This document shows, piece after piece, positions 45,021 through 57,100 of a stretch of DNA of 64,000 nt; within the stretch, counting starts at the first letter, position 1, and the number at the start of each line of letters is the position of its first letter. The position numbers and the translations under genes are program-made. Source of the stretch: Aporhodopirellula aestuarii. GTDB taxonomy: Bacteria; Planctomycetota; Planctomycetia; Pirellulales; Pirellulaceae. Below the pieces are notes generated by a model that made no database searches, was not told the origin of the DNA, and saw only the letters and a list, made by a program, of their open reading frames with translations. The DNA is taken from assembly GCF_023701485.1 (NCBI RefSeq), contig NZ_JAMQBK010000015.1:1-64000 (forward strand), read 5' to 3'.

Positions 45021-46613
45021 TTAGGATGCGGTCGCGCCGAGGTTGATTTCGCGGGTGATCGAAATGGACTTCAGGAATGCCGCGTCGTGGCTGATGACGA
45101 CTAACGCACCGTCGTAGGCTTTTAAACCGGCTTCGATGGTGTCGATCGATTCGAGGTCGAGATGATTCGTGGGTTCATCGAGAATGAGCAAGCGCGGCGG
45201 GGCGGGTCCGCCCAAAACGCAAGCGAGCCCTGCTCGAAGCAGTTCGCCGCCACTGAGAGTGGAAACGTCCTGCAACGCCGCATCCGATCGGAATTTGAAT
45301 CGGGCCAGTGCAGCGCGACACTCATTCTCAGTCGAGGTCGGATTGATCCGCAGATAATTCTCGCGTACGGTTCCGTCCGGCCCCAGAAAACGAACGGTTT
45401 GATCGAGGATTGCAAACTCGGTTCGTCGATCGATCGAACCACTCCATGGCTGGAGATTGCCAGCGATGAGGTCGATCAATGTTGTTTTTCCGGACCCATT
45501 GGGTCCTGAAATCACGATTCGTTCTGGTCCCGTGACCGTCATAGTAAAGTTGCAAATAAGCGGACGCTCAGGGTCGAAACCAAACGTGACATCGTCAATC
45601 TGCAAGATCGTTTTCGACGGGTGCAGATTCGTGGATGACAATTCGACTCGAAATGGATCGATGACCTCAATCTTCTTGCGAGCATCATTGAGCAGCTGAC
45701 TCGCCTGTTCTCGAAAACGAGCGGCTTCGCGTCCTTTGTCTGCGGTCGTGAGTTCACTCCGCTCCTTCCGTGCACCGATCAAGATCCGCGGCATCCCACC
45801 TTTCGCAGCCGATTTTTTCCCGGCGCGATTGCGCCGAGATTGCCGTTCAACTTTCTCTTGCCCCACTTTGGCTAGCTGCGCCGACCTCTTTTCCGCCTCT
45901 GCGAGATCTCGCTGCGCCGCCGAGAGTTCTTGTGACTTGAGCGTTTGGTATTCGTCCCAATTGCCGCCATAGGATTTGGCCCCCAGCGAAGTGAGCTCGA
46001 CAATGGAATCCATCAATTCGAGAACTTCGCGGTCATGGCTGATGACGAGTGCACCCGATTTCCAGCTCTCCAGGAATTCAAGAACCGTTTCTCGCCCGTC
46101 ACGATCCAAATGATTGGTAGGTTCATCGAGGAGCAAGAAGTCAACTTCGGAAAACAACAGTGACGCGATCCCAACCCGCGTACGTTGCCCGCCCGACATC
46201 AATGCAATCCGGCGGTCGGCTGGAAAATCGAGCCCAAGACGCCCGAGCGCCGTCGCGATTCGCGTCTCCAGCGTCCAGTCGGCGTTCGAAAAGTCAGACT
46301 CCGTTCCAATGCCCTCCGCAATGCGTTTCAAGATCGCAAGCTCTGCCGAGACGCTGAATACATCCGCGATCGTCCGTTGCTCATCCACGTGAACAAGCTG
46401 GTCCAATACCGCGGTTGTACCGACAACCGAAATACTTCCTGAGTTTGGTTGCAGCTCACCCCGGATCAGTTTGAATAGCGTGGTTTTCCCAACGCCATTG
46501 CGACCGACAATTCCAGTCCGAAGGGCACCGAAACTGACGTGGAGATCGGTGAAAAGTGGAGCTCGGTTAGGCAGGCGAAAGGTGACGCCGGTGACAGAGA
46601 TTGATTTGGCCAT
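45021..46613 (-). CDS. ABC-F family ATPase
   Basis: A 530-residue protein with two ABC ATPase domains and no membrane segments, typical of ABC-F. Domain 1 has GRNGVGKTT, LMSGGQRTRVGIA and FLLLDEPTNHLD. Domain 2 has GPNGSGKTT, LSGGELLRAGL and LLILDEPTNHLDLES. The inter-domain linker (about residues 230-310) is charged and helical (LAEAEKRSAQLAKVGQEKVE). ABC-F proteins act on ribosomes; some protect against antibiotics and others assist translation. The subgroup cannot be fixed by eye. The next gene is the glycosyltransferase. Confidence 0.92.
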   Translation of the reverse strand: MAKSISVTGVTFRLPNRAPLFTDLHVSFGALRTGIVGRNGVGKTTLFKLIRGELQPNSGSISVVGTTAVLDQLVHVDEQRTIADVFSVSAELAILKRIAEGIGTESDFSNADWTLETRIATALGRLGLDFPADRRIALMSGGQRTRVGIASLLFSEVDFLLLDEPTNHLDRDGRETVLEFLESWKSGALVISHDREVLELMDSIVELTSLGAKSYGGNWDEYQTLKSQELSAAQRDLAEAEKRSAQLAKVGQEKVERQSRRNRAGKKSAAKGGMPRILIGARKERSELTTADKGREAARFREQASQLLNDARKKIEVIDPFRVELSSTNLHPSKTILQIDDVTFGFDPERPLICNFTMTVTGPERIVISGPNGSGKTTLIDLIAGNLQPWSGSIDRRTEFAILDQTVRFLGPDGTVRENYLRINPTSTENECRAALARFKFRSDAALQDVSTLSGGELLRAGLACVLGGPAPPRLLILDEPTNHLDLESIDTIEAGLKAYDGALVVISHDAAFLKSISITREINLGATAS

Positions 46614-47067
46614 GAGTGAAATTCGTCCAGCTTCGGAGACACGTCTGACGTGAATAGATACCGTTTGAGCTAGTCGAATTCTTCATTTCATTTCTCTACA
46701 TTGCTATCAACGCGAGGCCCCCTGGATTCAGGGCAACTCAGCTTTTGAAACTGGGGCGTCGGGCTCGTTTTGGGTTGCTCCACAGTCCATCGTGTTTCGC
46801 ACATTGGATTGACGGAGCTGTGTGTTTCGATGTTGGATCGACGGAGCGATCCACGACGATTGGGTTGTATCGGTAGGGTGATCTACGACATTTTTTGCTT
46901 CCATTGGAGCAGTTCGCGACTACACGACACGAATCGGTCACGTCAGGTTCAGGAGAAATCAAAATTTCTCCATTTCCTATCGAACGGCAGGCAAATCACC
47001 GTACTGCCGCGAAACGCTTTTTCGGCGAATGGTGCACAGGCACTTGATCTGAATCCGCCAATCTTTT
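46614..47067. other. Intergenic region, no gene supported
   Basis: These 454 bases lie between the ABC-F start and the DUF3500 end. I see only a short imperfect direct repeat, TTGGATTGACGGAGC (46804-46818) and TTGGATCGACGGAGC (46833-46847), spaced 29 bases. The short open frames here have no recognisable domain; a decayed gene cannot be excluded. Confidence 0.5.
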
Positions 47068-48240
47068 TCAGTGCGGATGGCTGTGGTAGTGCTGACGCAG
47101 AAGGTCTTTGCCATAGTCGTTTCCGTTGGGAGTTCGGATGACGGTATGGATATGGTCACGCGTCGGCTCGGATGTGTGAAAGGGAGCGACACGACGTTGG
47201 TGGTCGAACTCGATCAGGATCACGGGGCTGTGGACGCGATAGTAGTACACGCTCTGGTCAGTCGTGCCGCCGATCCACGCGAAGTGCGTGTCGTCGAGAT
47301 GCTTCTCGACTTCGGACATCCGCACCTTAGCGTGCCCTTCGCGAATGTTGCCGACATACTCTTCGATGAGTCGCAGCAACGCCTGTTTCTGCGCGTCGTT
47401 GAGTTTCGATCCGGCAATCCCGGCGTAATCCAGAACCACGTTGTCCTTGTAGGCTTCGGTCAAATTATTGTTGCCGTTCTTGCGATTCATGATGATCGCC
47501 TCGGAACGTTGTTCGTCATCTAACATCGTGATCAGATCCAGGCCCTTGTCCTGTTCGTCCTGCATCACGATGGTGCCTTTAAATTTTCCTCCCTTCGCTT
47601 CGACCGGTTCGGATCCCATGAAGACGGGGCTCATCACGACTTGATCGCCCATGACAAAGTAGTTGATGACGACATGGTGCCCATCAAGTTGCCATCCCCA
47701 AGGCTCCGTCTCCGAAGGCTGTCCCATGATCGTGATCCAGTAGAGCCACTCGCCATATTCATCAAAATTATTCGCCAACTCGGCGAGCGTTCCGTTGAGC
47801 TTCATGATGTCTTGGGTTTTCTTGAGTCCCTTGGCGCTGAGGCTTTGCCCGAGCATTTCAAAAGCGAGCGCTCGTTGAGTCTCGGTCATTTCATCGAACC
47901 CCACGCCCTGGCGTTTGCTGCGATGGCGGTTATCCCATTGCCGCCATTCCGTATCGTCGACCGGAAAAACCGTTCGCTCACGTTGCTCGTCGGTTAGTCC
48001 AGCCAAAAATGCATCGGCGGCGATGCGTACCGGTTCGGTCGTGACGCCAGTGGACTCGATGCGAAACAAATCTTCTTGCACACCTTGCGACGTCACGATA
48101 CCGACGAAGGGCTCGTCGATCACAGGCGCCCCCCGACGACCGCCCGGTCCTTGCGAATAGGCAACCAGGATCACGGTGCAACAAAACAGCAACCCTGAGG
48201 CTCCCGCAATCCAACGGGCGATACGTGAAAAAGTGTTCAT
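47068..48240 (-). CDS. Exported DUF3500 family protein
   Basis: A 390-residue protein with a signal peptide or N-terminal anchor ([21 protein letters not shown]). The mature part fits DUF3500: [55 protein letters not shown] and a His-rich C-terminus ([25 protein letters not shown]). The many conserved His and Asp residues suggest a metal site, but no function is established for the family. It stands alone, with 347 bases of upstream non-coding DNA. Confidence 0.85.
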   Translation of the reverse strand: MNTFSRIARWIAGASGLLFCCTVILVAYSQGPGGRRGAPVIDEPFVGIVTSQGVQEDLFRIESTGVTTEPVRIAADAFLAGLTDEQRERTVFPVDDTEWRQWDNRHRSKRQGVGFDEMTETQRALAFEMLGQSLSAKGLKKTQDIMKLNGTLAELANNFDEYGEWLYWITIMGQPSETEPWGWQLDGHHVVINYFVMGDQVVMSPVFMGSEPVEAKGGKFKGTIVMQDEQDKGLDLITMLDDEQRSEAIIMNRKNGNNNLTEAYKDNVVLDYAGIAGSKLNDAQKQALLRLIEEYVGNIREGHAKVRMSEVEKHLDDTHFAWIGGTTDQSVYYYRVHSPVILIEFDHQRRVAPFHTSEPTRDHIHTVIRTPNGNDYGKDLLRQHYHSHPH

Positions 48241-48587
48241 GATGTTTTGGAGTATTCGTCACAAGAAGGTGAGGGTGATCGTTTACCAAGTGCTCTTTAT
48301 AACTCACCTGCACCGTTATTGCTTGGCAACATTTCCGCCGGAATGATGCTTTCTCTGGTCGAGCACGTCAGATGAACAAGCAGGCTGGATCAATGAGCAA
48401 CGCGGCGAAGCCCCGGCAATGCACGGGGGTAGCAGGCTGACAATGCAAATTCACAAGGTGTGCTATCCGCAACCGACGGATTGTCTTGCCCCACATTTCT
48501 GAGCCGTTTAGTTGGCACTTGCATATTCATGCAGCGCCGGACTCGGCGCGTGTTTCACTTATACACAAAGCAAAGAACTCTCGCTGG
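48241..48587. other. Intergenic region between the DUF3500 and tetR genes
   Basis: This gap holds the upstream region of the DUF3500 gene and the 3' flank of the tetR gene. I see no gene, repeat or clear hairpin. Confidence 0.5.
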
Positions 48588-49169
48588 CTAGGAAACCAAA
48601 CGCAACGCTTGCTTAGCAACCTGATGCAACGCGGGCTTGTCGAATCCGCCACGTCCCATCACTCGAATTCCAACGACCAAGGCAAATAAGGCTCGGGCGG
48701 TCGCGCGGACGGGGACAGTGACGGGGATTTGTTCTCGCTGTTGGCCCAGCTTGATTTGTCGCGCGAAAAACTGAGTGAACTCCTTCAAAGCGGTTGAGAC
48801 GAGTGCCTGCGCTTCATCGTCGTGCTCACTGAGAGTTAATGAGGTGTTGATCAAAAAGCACCCTTTCTTCTGTGGGTCTTCCATCGACTGCTGCACAATC
48901 GCATCAAATAACACTGATATCGCTTTGAGCGGATCATCAATTGCCTCAAGCCGCTTGAGCAACACGCATCGCTGCTCGCGGTCGTACTTCTGCAGTGATC
49001 TGAGAAACAGCTCCTGTTTGCCTGAGAATGCGTTATAGAGACTACCGCGTTGGATACCCGTCGCCGCAGTCAAATCAGAGATCGAGGTAGCCATGTAGCC
49101 CTTCTGCCAGAAAACATGCATCGCTTTATCGATGACTTCTGATTCGTCGAATGATTTTTCCCAGGGCAT
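48588..49169 (-). CDS. TetR-family transcriptional regulator
   Basis: A 193-residue regulator with N-terminal VIDKAMHVFWQKGYMATSIS, DLTAATGIQRGSLYNAFSGKQEL, a clear TetR helix-turn-helix. The GSLYNAFSGK variant and the C-terminal KKGCFLINTSLTLSEHDDEA are typical of the NemR/AcuR-like branch, in which Cys residues can sense electrophiles; Cys in KKGCFL is a candidate. No target operon is adjacent: the DUF3500 gene lies downstream on the same strand and the BBP7 gene is divergent across 467 bases. Confidence 0.87.
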   Translation of the reverse strand: MPWEKSFDESEVIDKAMHVFWQKGYMATSISDLTAATGIQRGSLYNAFSGKQELFLRSLQKYDREQRCVLLKRLEAIDDPLKAISVLFDAIVQQSMEDPQKKGCFLINTSLTLSEHDDEAQALVSTALKEFTQFFARQIKLGQQREQIPVTVPVRATARALFALVVGIRVMGRGGFDKPALHQVAKQALRLVS

Positions 49170-49636
49170 CTCTGATCTTTGGTTTGGAGGTTAACGGCTC
49201 ATGATACCGTGTTTTGACCTATCGGTCCAATCAATCCAGCGCCGCGGGATGCGGGCGAGTTTCGCAACTCGACAAGCCGTAACGACGCCAAACAACAGCC
49301 AATGAAACTGATCGTGAAACTGAGCAACCCAAAAGGGCAACGACGCTGAACATTCGCTAAGGCGTTTCGGTCAATCGAGTCACTCAACTCAAGAAAGAAC
49401 AACGCTGTGTCGTGAATCCGCTCCAAATTCCACCAGACACTCTTGTTGGCAACGCTCACGGAAGTGTAAAGCATATATCCAGTGATCCCATCTCGCGGGA
49501 TTTGACACTGGGGTTTGAGTACGAGTGGTGCGCACCTGAACTCCCTAAAGCCGTAGGCGATTGCCCCGGTGACCTTCGCACTCAAACCGGATCGCTCGCG
49601 GTTAGAAAATCACGCTCGCCCATCAGCTTCGCTTTT
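49170..49636. other. Divergent intergenic region
   Basis: This gap lies between tetR (minus) and the BBP7 gene (plus). The BBP7 frame is open back to 49412, but that stretch lacks a signal peptide or domain character, so it is taken as leader. I see no repeat or distinct promoter. Confidence 0.5.
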
Positions 49637-51019
49637 ATGAAAACTCCTAGATTCCTACGGTTGCTCTCGCTCCTTTGGATCGCGATTGCGTGCGCGAACG
49701 GTTCGGCCGAAGAAGCGAGGGGTCCGCGTAGCCGTGCCGAAGCTGCCCAGTCGACACAGAAGATGACTTGGCGTCCGGTTTCGATGAATGGAAAATCCGT
49801 CGATTCCAGCGCTGAGACGACCGACGAACCAGACGACATCGATTCGGTGTCATTTGAGTACGAAGAATATTCACCCGCCTACGGTGAACCCGTCTACGGA
49901 GACCAAGGGTGCGGCGCAGAGATCGCTTGCGGTGCAGAGGTCGCGTGCGACGGTGGCTTCACCCACCCGCCAGTTTGTGGGTTTTGGGTTCGTGCCGAAT
50001 ATTTGCTGTGGGCGCTCGACGGCATCGACTTGCCGCCCTTGGTCACGACCAGCCCCGACGGAACACTGCCAGAAGACACGGGCGTGCTCGGCCAGACGGG
50101 CACGATTATCTCGTACGGCAACGAATCAATTCTCGATTCAATGCGATCAGGACTGCGAGTGACGCTCGGCTGGGCCGACGACAGTTGCGGTAATGGATTC
50201 GAGATGAGTGGCATGGGCATCTTCGAAGATGACGAGTCATTCCAAAGCAATGCCGACCTGCTCGCACGCCCGGTTTTCGATACCGATTCGGGCTCAGAAA
50301 CATCGATGCTGATCGCTCATCCCGACTTTTTGTCGGGTAGCGTGAACGTGCGTGCCAGCAATCAACTGGCATCGTTTGATGTCAGCCGTCGTCAACTGCT
50401 GTCATCCCGAGCCTGCCAGTCGCTCAGTCTGCTATTCGGATATCGGTATGGGAATCTCGAAGAGATGCTGCGTGTCGAGCAATCGTCGGTCTATACCGCG
50501 GCACAGGGACAGATCATTTCGGGCACGACGGTGGACTTGTTCGACGACTTCCAAACAAAGAATCAATTTCACGGAGCACAGCTCGGCCTCCACTACAAAC
50601 AGTGGTCCGCCCACACCACACTAGACACGTACGCCAAAGTCGGACTCGGTATCAACCACGGTGAAACAACCATTGCCGGCCAAACCGTCAACACGGTTCC
50701 AGGAGGCGGATCCGCAACGTTCGAAGGAGGATTGCTGGCGCAGACCACGAATATCGGAGTCTACGACGACACGAGCTTCATGGCACTTCCAGAAATCGGA
50801 CTGAACTTGACCACACAAGTTCAGCACAACATGAAGCTAACGATCGGTTACAGCATGATGTATTGGTCCGACGCCGCTCGCCTCGACGATGCCATTAGCC
50901 GGAACGTATCACAGTTTCCTCCCGAAACGCCTACGGGGACCCGTGAGCCTGCTTATGAGTACCGAACGAGCAGCTTCCTCGCCCATGGATTGAACATCGG
51001 CGCGGCGTTTACTTTCTAG
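49637..51019 (+). CDS. BBP7-family outer-membrane beta-barrel protein
   Basis: A 460-residue protein from ATG 49637 with a signal peptide (FLRLLSLLWIAIACANGSAEE). After a ~90-residue linker come CGFWVRAEYLLWALDGIDLPPLVTTS and a C-terminal barrel of alternating strands ending LAHGLNIGAAFTF, with a terminal Phe as in outer-membrane barrels. This matches the BBP7 family, almost confined to planctomycetes. The function is unknown, but an outer-membrane location is likely. A Cys-rich segment (GDQGCGAEIACGAEVACDGG) precedes the barrel. It ends in a repeat/hairpin that may terminate transcription. Confidence 0.85.
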   Translation: MKTPRFLRLLSLLWIAIACANGSAEEARGPRSRAEAAQSTQKMTWRPVSMNGKSVDSSAETTDEPDDIDSVSFEYEEYSPAYGEPVYGDQGCGAEIACGAEVACDGGFTHPPVCGFWVRAEYLLWALDGIDLPPLVTTSPDGTLPEDTGVLGQTGTIISYGNESILDSMRSGLRVTLGWADDSCGNGFEMSGMGIFEDDESFQSNADLLARPVFDTDSGSETSMLIAHPDFLSGSVNVRASNQLASFDVSRRQLLSSRACQSLSLLFGYRYGNLEEMLRVEQSSVYTAAQGQIISGTTVDLFDDFQTKNQFHGAQLGLHYKQWSAHTTLDTYAKVGLGINHGETTIAGQTVNTVPGGGSATFEGGLLAQTTNIGVYDDTSFMALPEIGLNLTTQVQHNMKLTIGYSMMYWSDAARLDDAISRNVSQFPPETPTGTREPAYEYRTSSFLAHGLNIGAAFTF

Positions 51020-51072
51020 CGGGACAGCGTCACTCTTCACGTAGCTCTATCTCTGAGAGACCGAGCTACGTG
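51017..51072 (+). repeat. Dispersed repeat family C, copy 2, possible terminator
   Basis: TAGCGGGACAGCGTCACTC starts at the BBP7 stop codon and continues TTCACGTAGCTC, matching 11171-11201 with few changes. Here CACGTAGCTC and GAGCTACGTG form a 10-bp stem (51038-51072). The stop codon lies inside the repeat, so the repeat may have been captured as the gene's end and terminator. Confidence 0.6.
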
Positions 51073-51134
51073 ATAAGCAACACTATCCAGTTAGATCATC
51101 GATCCAAGCTCGGACGCGTCCATAAGACTGCAAA

Positions 51135-54100
51135 CTAGAGCACAGGAACTTCGACAGTCAGAACCTGTTCAAACGACAATCCATAGCGATCCTGAGCCAA
51201 CACTCGGATACTGTAAAAGGATTGCGTGATGGCGTTCGCAGTGAACTTCGTTTGCAACTTGCCATCGACAATCTCGAAGGACGCGTTGTCGGTGTCACCG
51301 GTTCCAGAGACCAACGAGAACGTGTGTTCGTCAAACGTGTTCGCGTCTGTGGCCAACAACGTTCCCACGACCGTGCCAACCGGGGAACCGTCGGTGACCG
51401 AATTGTTATCGAGCTCAATCGCCGTCGGTGCGACGTTGGTTTCGGTAATAATCAGGTCAGCAGTATCCTCAAAGAACAATCCTCCGGCGTCTTCCACGCG
51501 AACGCGGATCGAGTAGAGGGCTTGGATCGTTTGGTCAACAACCTCCGCGGTTCGCAGCTCTCCGTTGGTAATCGTAAACTTATCGTTGTCAAAGTCTCCT
51601 TCGCCGGAAACAAACGAATAGGTAAACGTCTCGTTTTCGTCCGGATCGACGGCGCCAAGCTCACCGACCAAAGTGCCGACCGGCTCACCGCTGGCGATCG
51701 CGGGGAACGCCAACAATATCGAAGTCGGTGCTTCATTGACGTTGGTAACCGTTATCGTAAACGCCTGCTCAGTCGATTCTCCCGCCAAATCGGTGCTTTG
51801 TACACGAACCGAGTACGACGACTGGCTCTCGAAATCAAGCGTTGTCGCCGTCACCAGATTGCTACCATCGATTGCGAAGGACGCATTGTCATCATCGCCA
51901 TCACCGCTGACGAGTGAATACGTAAACGTGTCCGAAACGTCAGCGTCTGTCGTGCTGAGTTCTCCGACAACCGCCCCCACCGTAGCGTCTTCAGAAATAC
52001 TGCTGTTGTCGATCGCAATCGCGGTAGGTGCTTGGTTCGCTTGCGTGACCGAGATCGTGAGGACTTGCTCAACCGATGCTCCCGCACCATCCGTGCTTTG
52101 TACACGAATCGAATAAGACGACTGCGTGTCAAAGTCCAGCGTGGTCGCTGTGACGAGGTTACTTCCGTCGATTGCGAACGAAGCATTGTCGGTGTCGCCT
52201 TCACCACCGACCAGCGAGTACGTGAACGTATCCGTTGCATCGTCATCGGTCGTGCTCAACTCACCCACAACCGTTCCGACTGATGCGTCTTCAGAAACGC
52301 TATTGTTATCCAAGGCAATCGCGGTCGGAGCGTCGTTCACGTCCGTCACCGTGATCGACAACACTTGCTCGAACGATGCCCCCGCAGCGTCAGTCGTTCT
52401 GATACGAACCGAATACGACGACTGGGTTTCGAAGTCCAGCGTGGCCGCCGTGACAAGGTTACTGTCGTCGATTGCAAACGAATCGTTGTCCGTGTCTCCC
52501 TCGCCAGCGACGAGTGAGTACGTGAATGTGTCGGACGCATCCGCGTCCGTGGTACTCAGGCCACCAACAACACTGCCGACCGCCGAGTCCTCAGCAACAC
52601 TGCTATTGTCGATCGCAATCGCCGTAGGTGCTGAATTGCCTTGTGTGATTGAAATCGCAAAGACTTGCTCGATCGATGCACCCGAGGCGTCGGTGCTTTG
52701 CACCCGAACCGTGTACGAAGATTTTGCTGCAAAATCAAACGTGGTCGCTGTCACAAGATTACCGCCGTCGATCGCAAATGATCCGTTGTCGTCGTCACCA
52801 TCACCGCTGATGAGTGAATACGTGAACGTGTCCGACACGTCGGCATCGGTTGTACTAAAACCGCCCACCACAGTTCCGAACGTCGCATTCTCATCAACCG
52901 CACTATTATCCAAAGTGATCGCCGTTGGTGCGTCGTTGACGTCCGTCACCGTAATCGTCAGGACTTGCTCAAACGATGCCCCTGCCGCGTCGACGGTCTG
53001 CACACGAACCGAATACGACGACTGAGTTTCGAAATCCAGCGTCGTCGCCGTCACGAGATTGCTGCCGTCGATTGCGAACGAAGCATTATCGGTGTCGCCT
53101 TCGCCATCGATGAGGGAGTACGTAAACGTATCCGATGCATCCTCATCAGTCGTGCTCAACTCACCCACAACGGTTCCGACTGATGCGTCTTCGGAAACGT
53201 CACTGTTATCCAAAGCAATCGCCGTTGGCGCGTCGTTGACGTCCGTCACCGTGATCGACAACACTTGCTCGAACGATGCACCCGCGGAGTCAGTCGTCCT
53301 CACACGGACTGAATACGACGACTGGGTTTCGAAGTCCAGCGTCTCCGCCGTCACCAGGTTACTGCCGTCGATTGCAAACGAATCGTTGTCCGTGTCTCCT
53401 TCGCCAGCGACGAGCGAATACGTGAACGTGTCGGATGAATCCGGATCCGTGGTGGTTAAGCCGCCGACAACACTGCCGACCGCTGAATTTTCGGAAATGC
53501 TGCTATTGTCGATCGTGATCGCCGTAGGTGTTTGATTGCCTTGTGTGACTGAAATCGTAAACACTTGCTCGATCGAGGCGCCCGCAGCGTCGGTGCTTTG
53601 CACCCGAACCGTGTACGAAGATTTTGTTGCAAAATCAAACGTGGTCGCCGTCACAAGATTACCGCCGTCGATCGCAAACGCTCCGTTGTCGTCGTCACCA
53701 TCACCGCTAACGAGTGAATACGTGAACGTGTCGGACGCATCAGCGTCGGTAGTACTGAATTCGCCCACCGCGGTACCAACAGCTGCATTCTCATCCACGC
53801 TGGTACTGTCTAGGGTGATGGCCGTAGGTGCATCGTTTACGTCGGTCACCGTAAAGGTGAAGACTTGCTCGATCGATGCCCCTGCAGCGTCGGTCGTCTG
53901 TACGCGAATCGAGTAGGACGACTGAGTCTCGAAATCGAGCGTGGTTGCCGTCACGAGGTTGCTACCGTCGACTGCAAACGAAGCATTGTCGGTGTCGCCT
54001 TCTCCGCTGACGAGCGCATACGTAAATGTATCTGAAGCATCATCGTCGGTCGTGCTAAATGCCCCCACAACGGAACCGATAACTGCGTCTTCGGCGACGC

Positions 54101-57100
54101 TGCTATTATCGATCGTAGTCTCAGTCGGCGCGTCATTCACGTCGTTGACCGTAATCGTAAACGTTTCGACAACCACCAACCCGAACGGATCGCTGCTTTG
54201 GACACGAACGGTGTAGGACGACTTGGATTCGAAATCGAGCGTCGTCGCCGTCACAAGATTGCTGCCGTCAATCGCGAACGAGTCGTTGTCGGCGTCACCT
54301 TCGCCACTGACAAACTCATAAGTGAACGTGTCGCTCGAATTGGCATCCGTCGTGCTAAGCGTGCCGACCACCGTTCCGACATCAACATTCTCGTCAACGG
54401 TCGCGTTACTGAGCGAGATGTCTGTCGGTGCGACATTGGTTTCAGAAACGGTGATGGTGAACGACTGCTGCGTCGCTAACCCTTGCGAGTCTTGGGCAAG
54501 AACACGAATCGTGTACGACGCCTGTGTTTGCTGGTTCGCCGTGAACGCCGTCACCACTTGATCGCCCGAAATCACGAACGAAGCATTGTCTGTGTCTCCA
54601 GTGCCTGTAACGAATGAATAGGTAATCGTATCGCCTACATCCGGGTCGTCCGTTCCCAACGATCCGACTACCGTGCCGCTGGGCTGGCCGCTGGCGACGT
54701 TTGTTCCCGACAGGGTAATCGTCGTCGGAGCTTCATTGATGCTCGTAACGGTAATCGTAAACGTTTCTTCGATGAACTCGCCTGTCGAATCGGTGCTGCG
54801 GACTCGAACACTGAGTGTCCCATCGGTTTCAGCATCAAGAGACGCAACCGTTTGCAACTGCGCACCCGAGATCACAAATTTCGCGTTATCGTCATCGCCG
54901 TCACCAGACACTAACGTGTATGTGAACGTATCGCCCGACGTCGGGTCCGTTGTAGTAAACGTACCGACGACATTTCCGTCAGCTCCGTTCTCAGCGATTG
55001 TGGCATCACTCAGCGACAACGCGGTCGGTCCGGCGTCACTTTGAACGATCGTAAATGTCTGTTCAAACGTTTCACCTGCCGCATCGGTTGTTCGCACCCG
55101 AACGCTGTAGCTGGTCTGCGAACTGAAGTCGATCGTGGTGTCGGCGCGCAGTTCGTCGCCAACAACCGTGAACGAATCATTGTCGGTATCACCAGTTCCA
55201 GATACGAGCGAATAGGTAAACGTATCGGACGCATCCACGTCGGTCGTCGACAGCGTTCCCACAACGGTTCCCGCAGCCGAAGCATTCGCGATCGCGTTGT
55301 TACTGAGCGTCAGCGCGGTCGGAGATTCGTTGGCGTTGAGCACTGAAATGGTGAAAGTCTGATCGACCGACAATCCGTCTTGATCGGTGCTGCGAATAAC
55401 GACGGTGTAACTGCTCTTGGTTTCAAAATCGAGTGAGCCGGTTGCGACTAAAGAACTGCCTGAAATCGCGAAGGTGGTGTCGGACGTGCTGCCATCGACC
55501 GAAACGAGACTGTAGGTGAACGTATCATTCACGTTGCTATCGGTCGTGGACAATGTCCCGACAGCGGTACCAGCCGCCTCATTCTCCGTGATGGATTGGT
55601 CGCTGAGTGAAATCGCGGTCGGCGCGACGTTCGCGTCCGTTACCGATAGCGTGAAGACTCGCTCAAACGTGCGACCGGTCGAGTCCGTGGTGCGAACGCG
55701 AATTGTGTAGCTGTCCTGAACCGATGCGTCGAACACTTCCGCCGTGAGCAACGTGTTGCCCGAAATGGTAAATGCGTCGTTGTCGGTATCACCGGTACCG
55801 GCCACTAACGAATAAGTGTGCGTATCACTTGTATCGGGATCGGCCGTCGTGAAGGTTCCGACCGTCGATCCGATCGCAAGATCCTCAGCCACCGTCGAGC
55901 TCGACAGAGTCACGTTGGTCGGGGCCTGCGCGTCGGGCAGACTCGGGATATTGGGCGTCGACAGCCCGACGACTCGTCTGAGCAAGTCGCTGGCGTCGAG
56001 TGGGCTGAGTCCATCAACCCCGGTTACATCACCGAGCAACACCGGGTCGATGGCTGCGAATGGAACGTTTGCCGCCGCCACACTGGTTGAGCTATTGGCG
56101 ACAAATCCCGAATCGAGACCGATACCGACGCGCGCGACCAACCGTGCGTCTTCGGCGTCATAACGTCGGTTTGCGTTGACGTCCCCGGGGAAGGCAACAA
56201 CTTGAATCGCGTCATCGGTGGTGGCGGTCAGGTCACCGGCATTGACCTCAACCGAACTGATTTGCAGCGTCTGAACCGTTCCATAGGGGGCGTCTTCCGG
56301 TATCGACGCGATGATGTCAACGATGTCCGCCTGCCCCGCCTCCATCGGCGTGAGGCTGAAGAACGAAATGGTGATCACACCAGGCGTGTCCAAATTCGCT
56401 TCGACTTGGCTGCCCGTTGGTGCGTCCGCTCCGAGTTGCACGCCCGTGACATCGAGCACATTAGGATCGTACTGAATCGTCAGTGTGACCGAGGTAACTC
56501 CGTCGGCGTCGCTTAATTGAATCGGCAGTCCAGCCGGCAGCCCCACGCCGCTGCCGTTAGCGGGAACCTGAACCGCTTGGCTAGGCCCCCGAACGACGTC
56601 AGGCAACCCCACCACCAACGATGAATTATTCGAAACGGTGAAGGTCGTTACGAAGTTGCCACCAGCGGTACCGTCATTGTCTCCATCGAGGAGCTCACCA
56701 TCGGCGAGGTCCGTAAACGCATCGCTCGCACTACGCAGCGTTGCGGTATAGGTGTCCGCAGCAAGCGGTCCGCCCGATGCAATGAATGTAACGGTTGTGC
56801 CGTTGACCACGAGGGATCCGCGAACGCTGCCTGTCGTGGCCCCTTGCAGGGTTACGTCCGCCGCGCCGGCGACACCACCTTCAGTATCATACAGGCTGAG
56901 GTTTTGCGTGCTGATTTGTTCACTCAGCTCCGCGGTAAACCCAGAGGAAGTGGGAGTGAACGAAGCGATTGTCGCCGCCAAAACACGACGGGACTCAAGC
57001 GATTCGAGCGTTAATCGTCGATCGTTTGAAACCGAGGAGCGGGATTGGTAGCGGGGGGAACGTTTTTTCTTGCTAGTAAATCTGGAAAGCAAACGCTGTA

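Noticed and set aside
46738-46962. A short minus-strand frame (74 residues), considered as a transposase or gene remnant
   Set aside because: No DDE, HUH or other transposase motif and no inverted repeats nearby; left as unassigned intergenic DNA.
51138-55925. The regular ~300-bp repeats as a possible CRISPR or satellite array
   Set aside because: The repeats keep one open frame and encode cadherin-like domains; unit size and lack of spacers exclude CRISPR.
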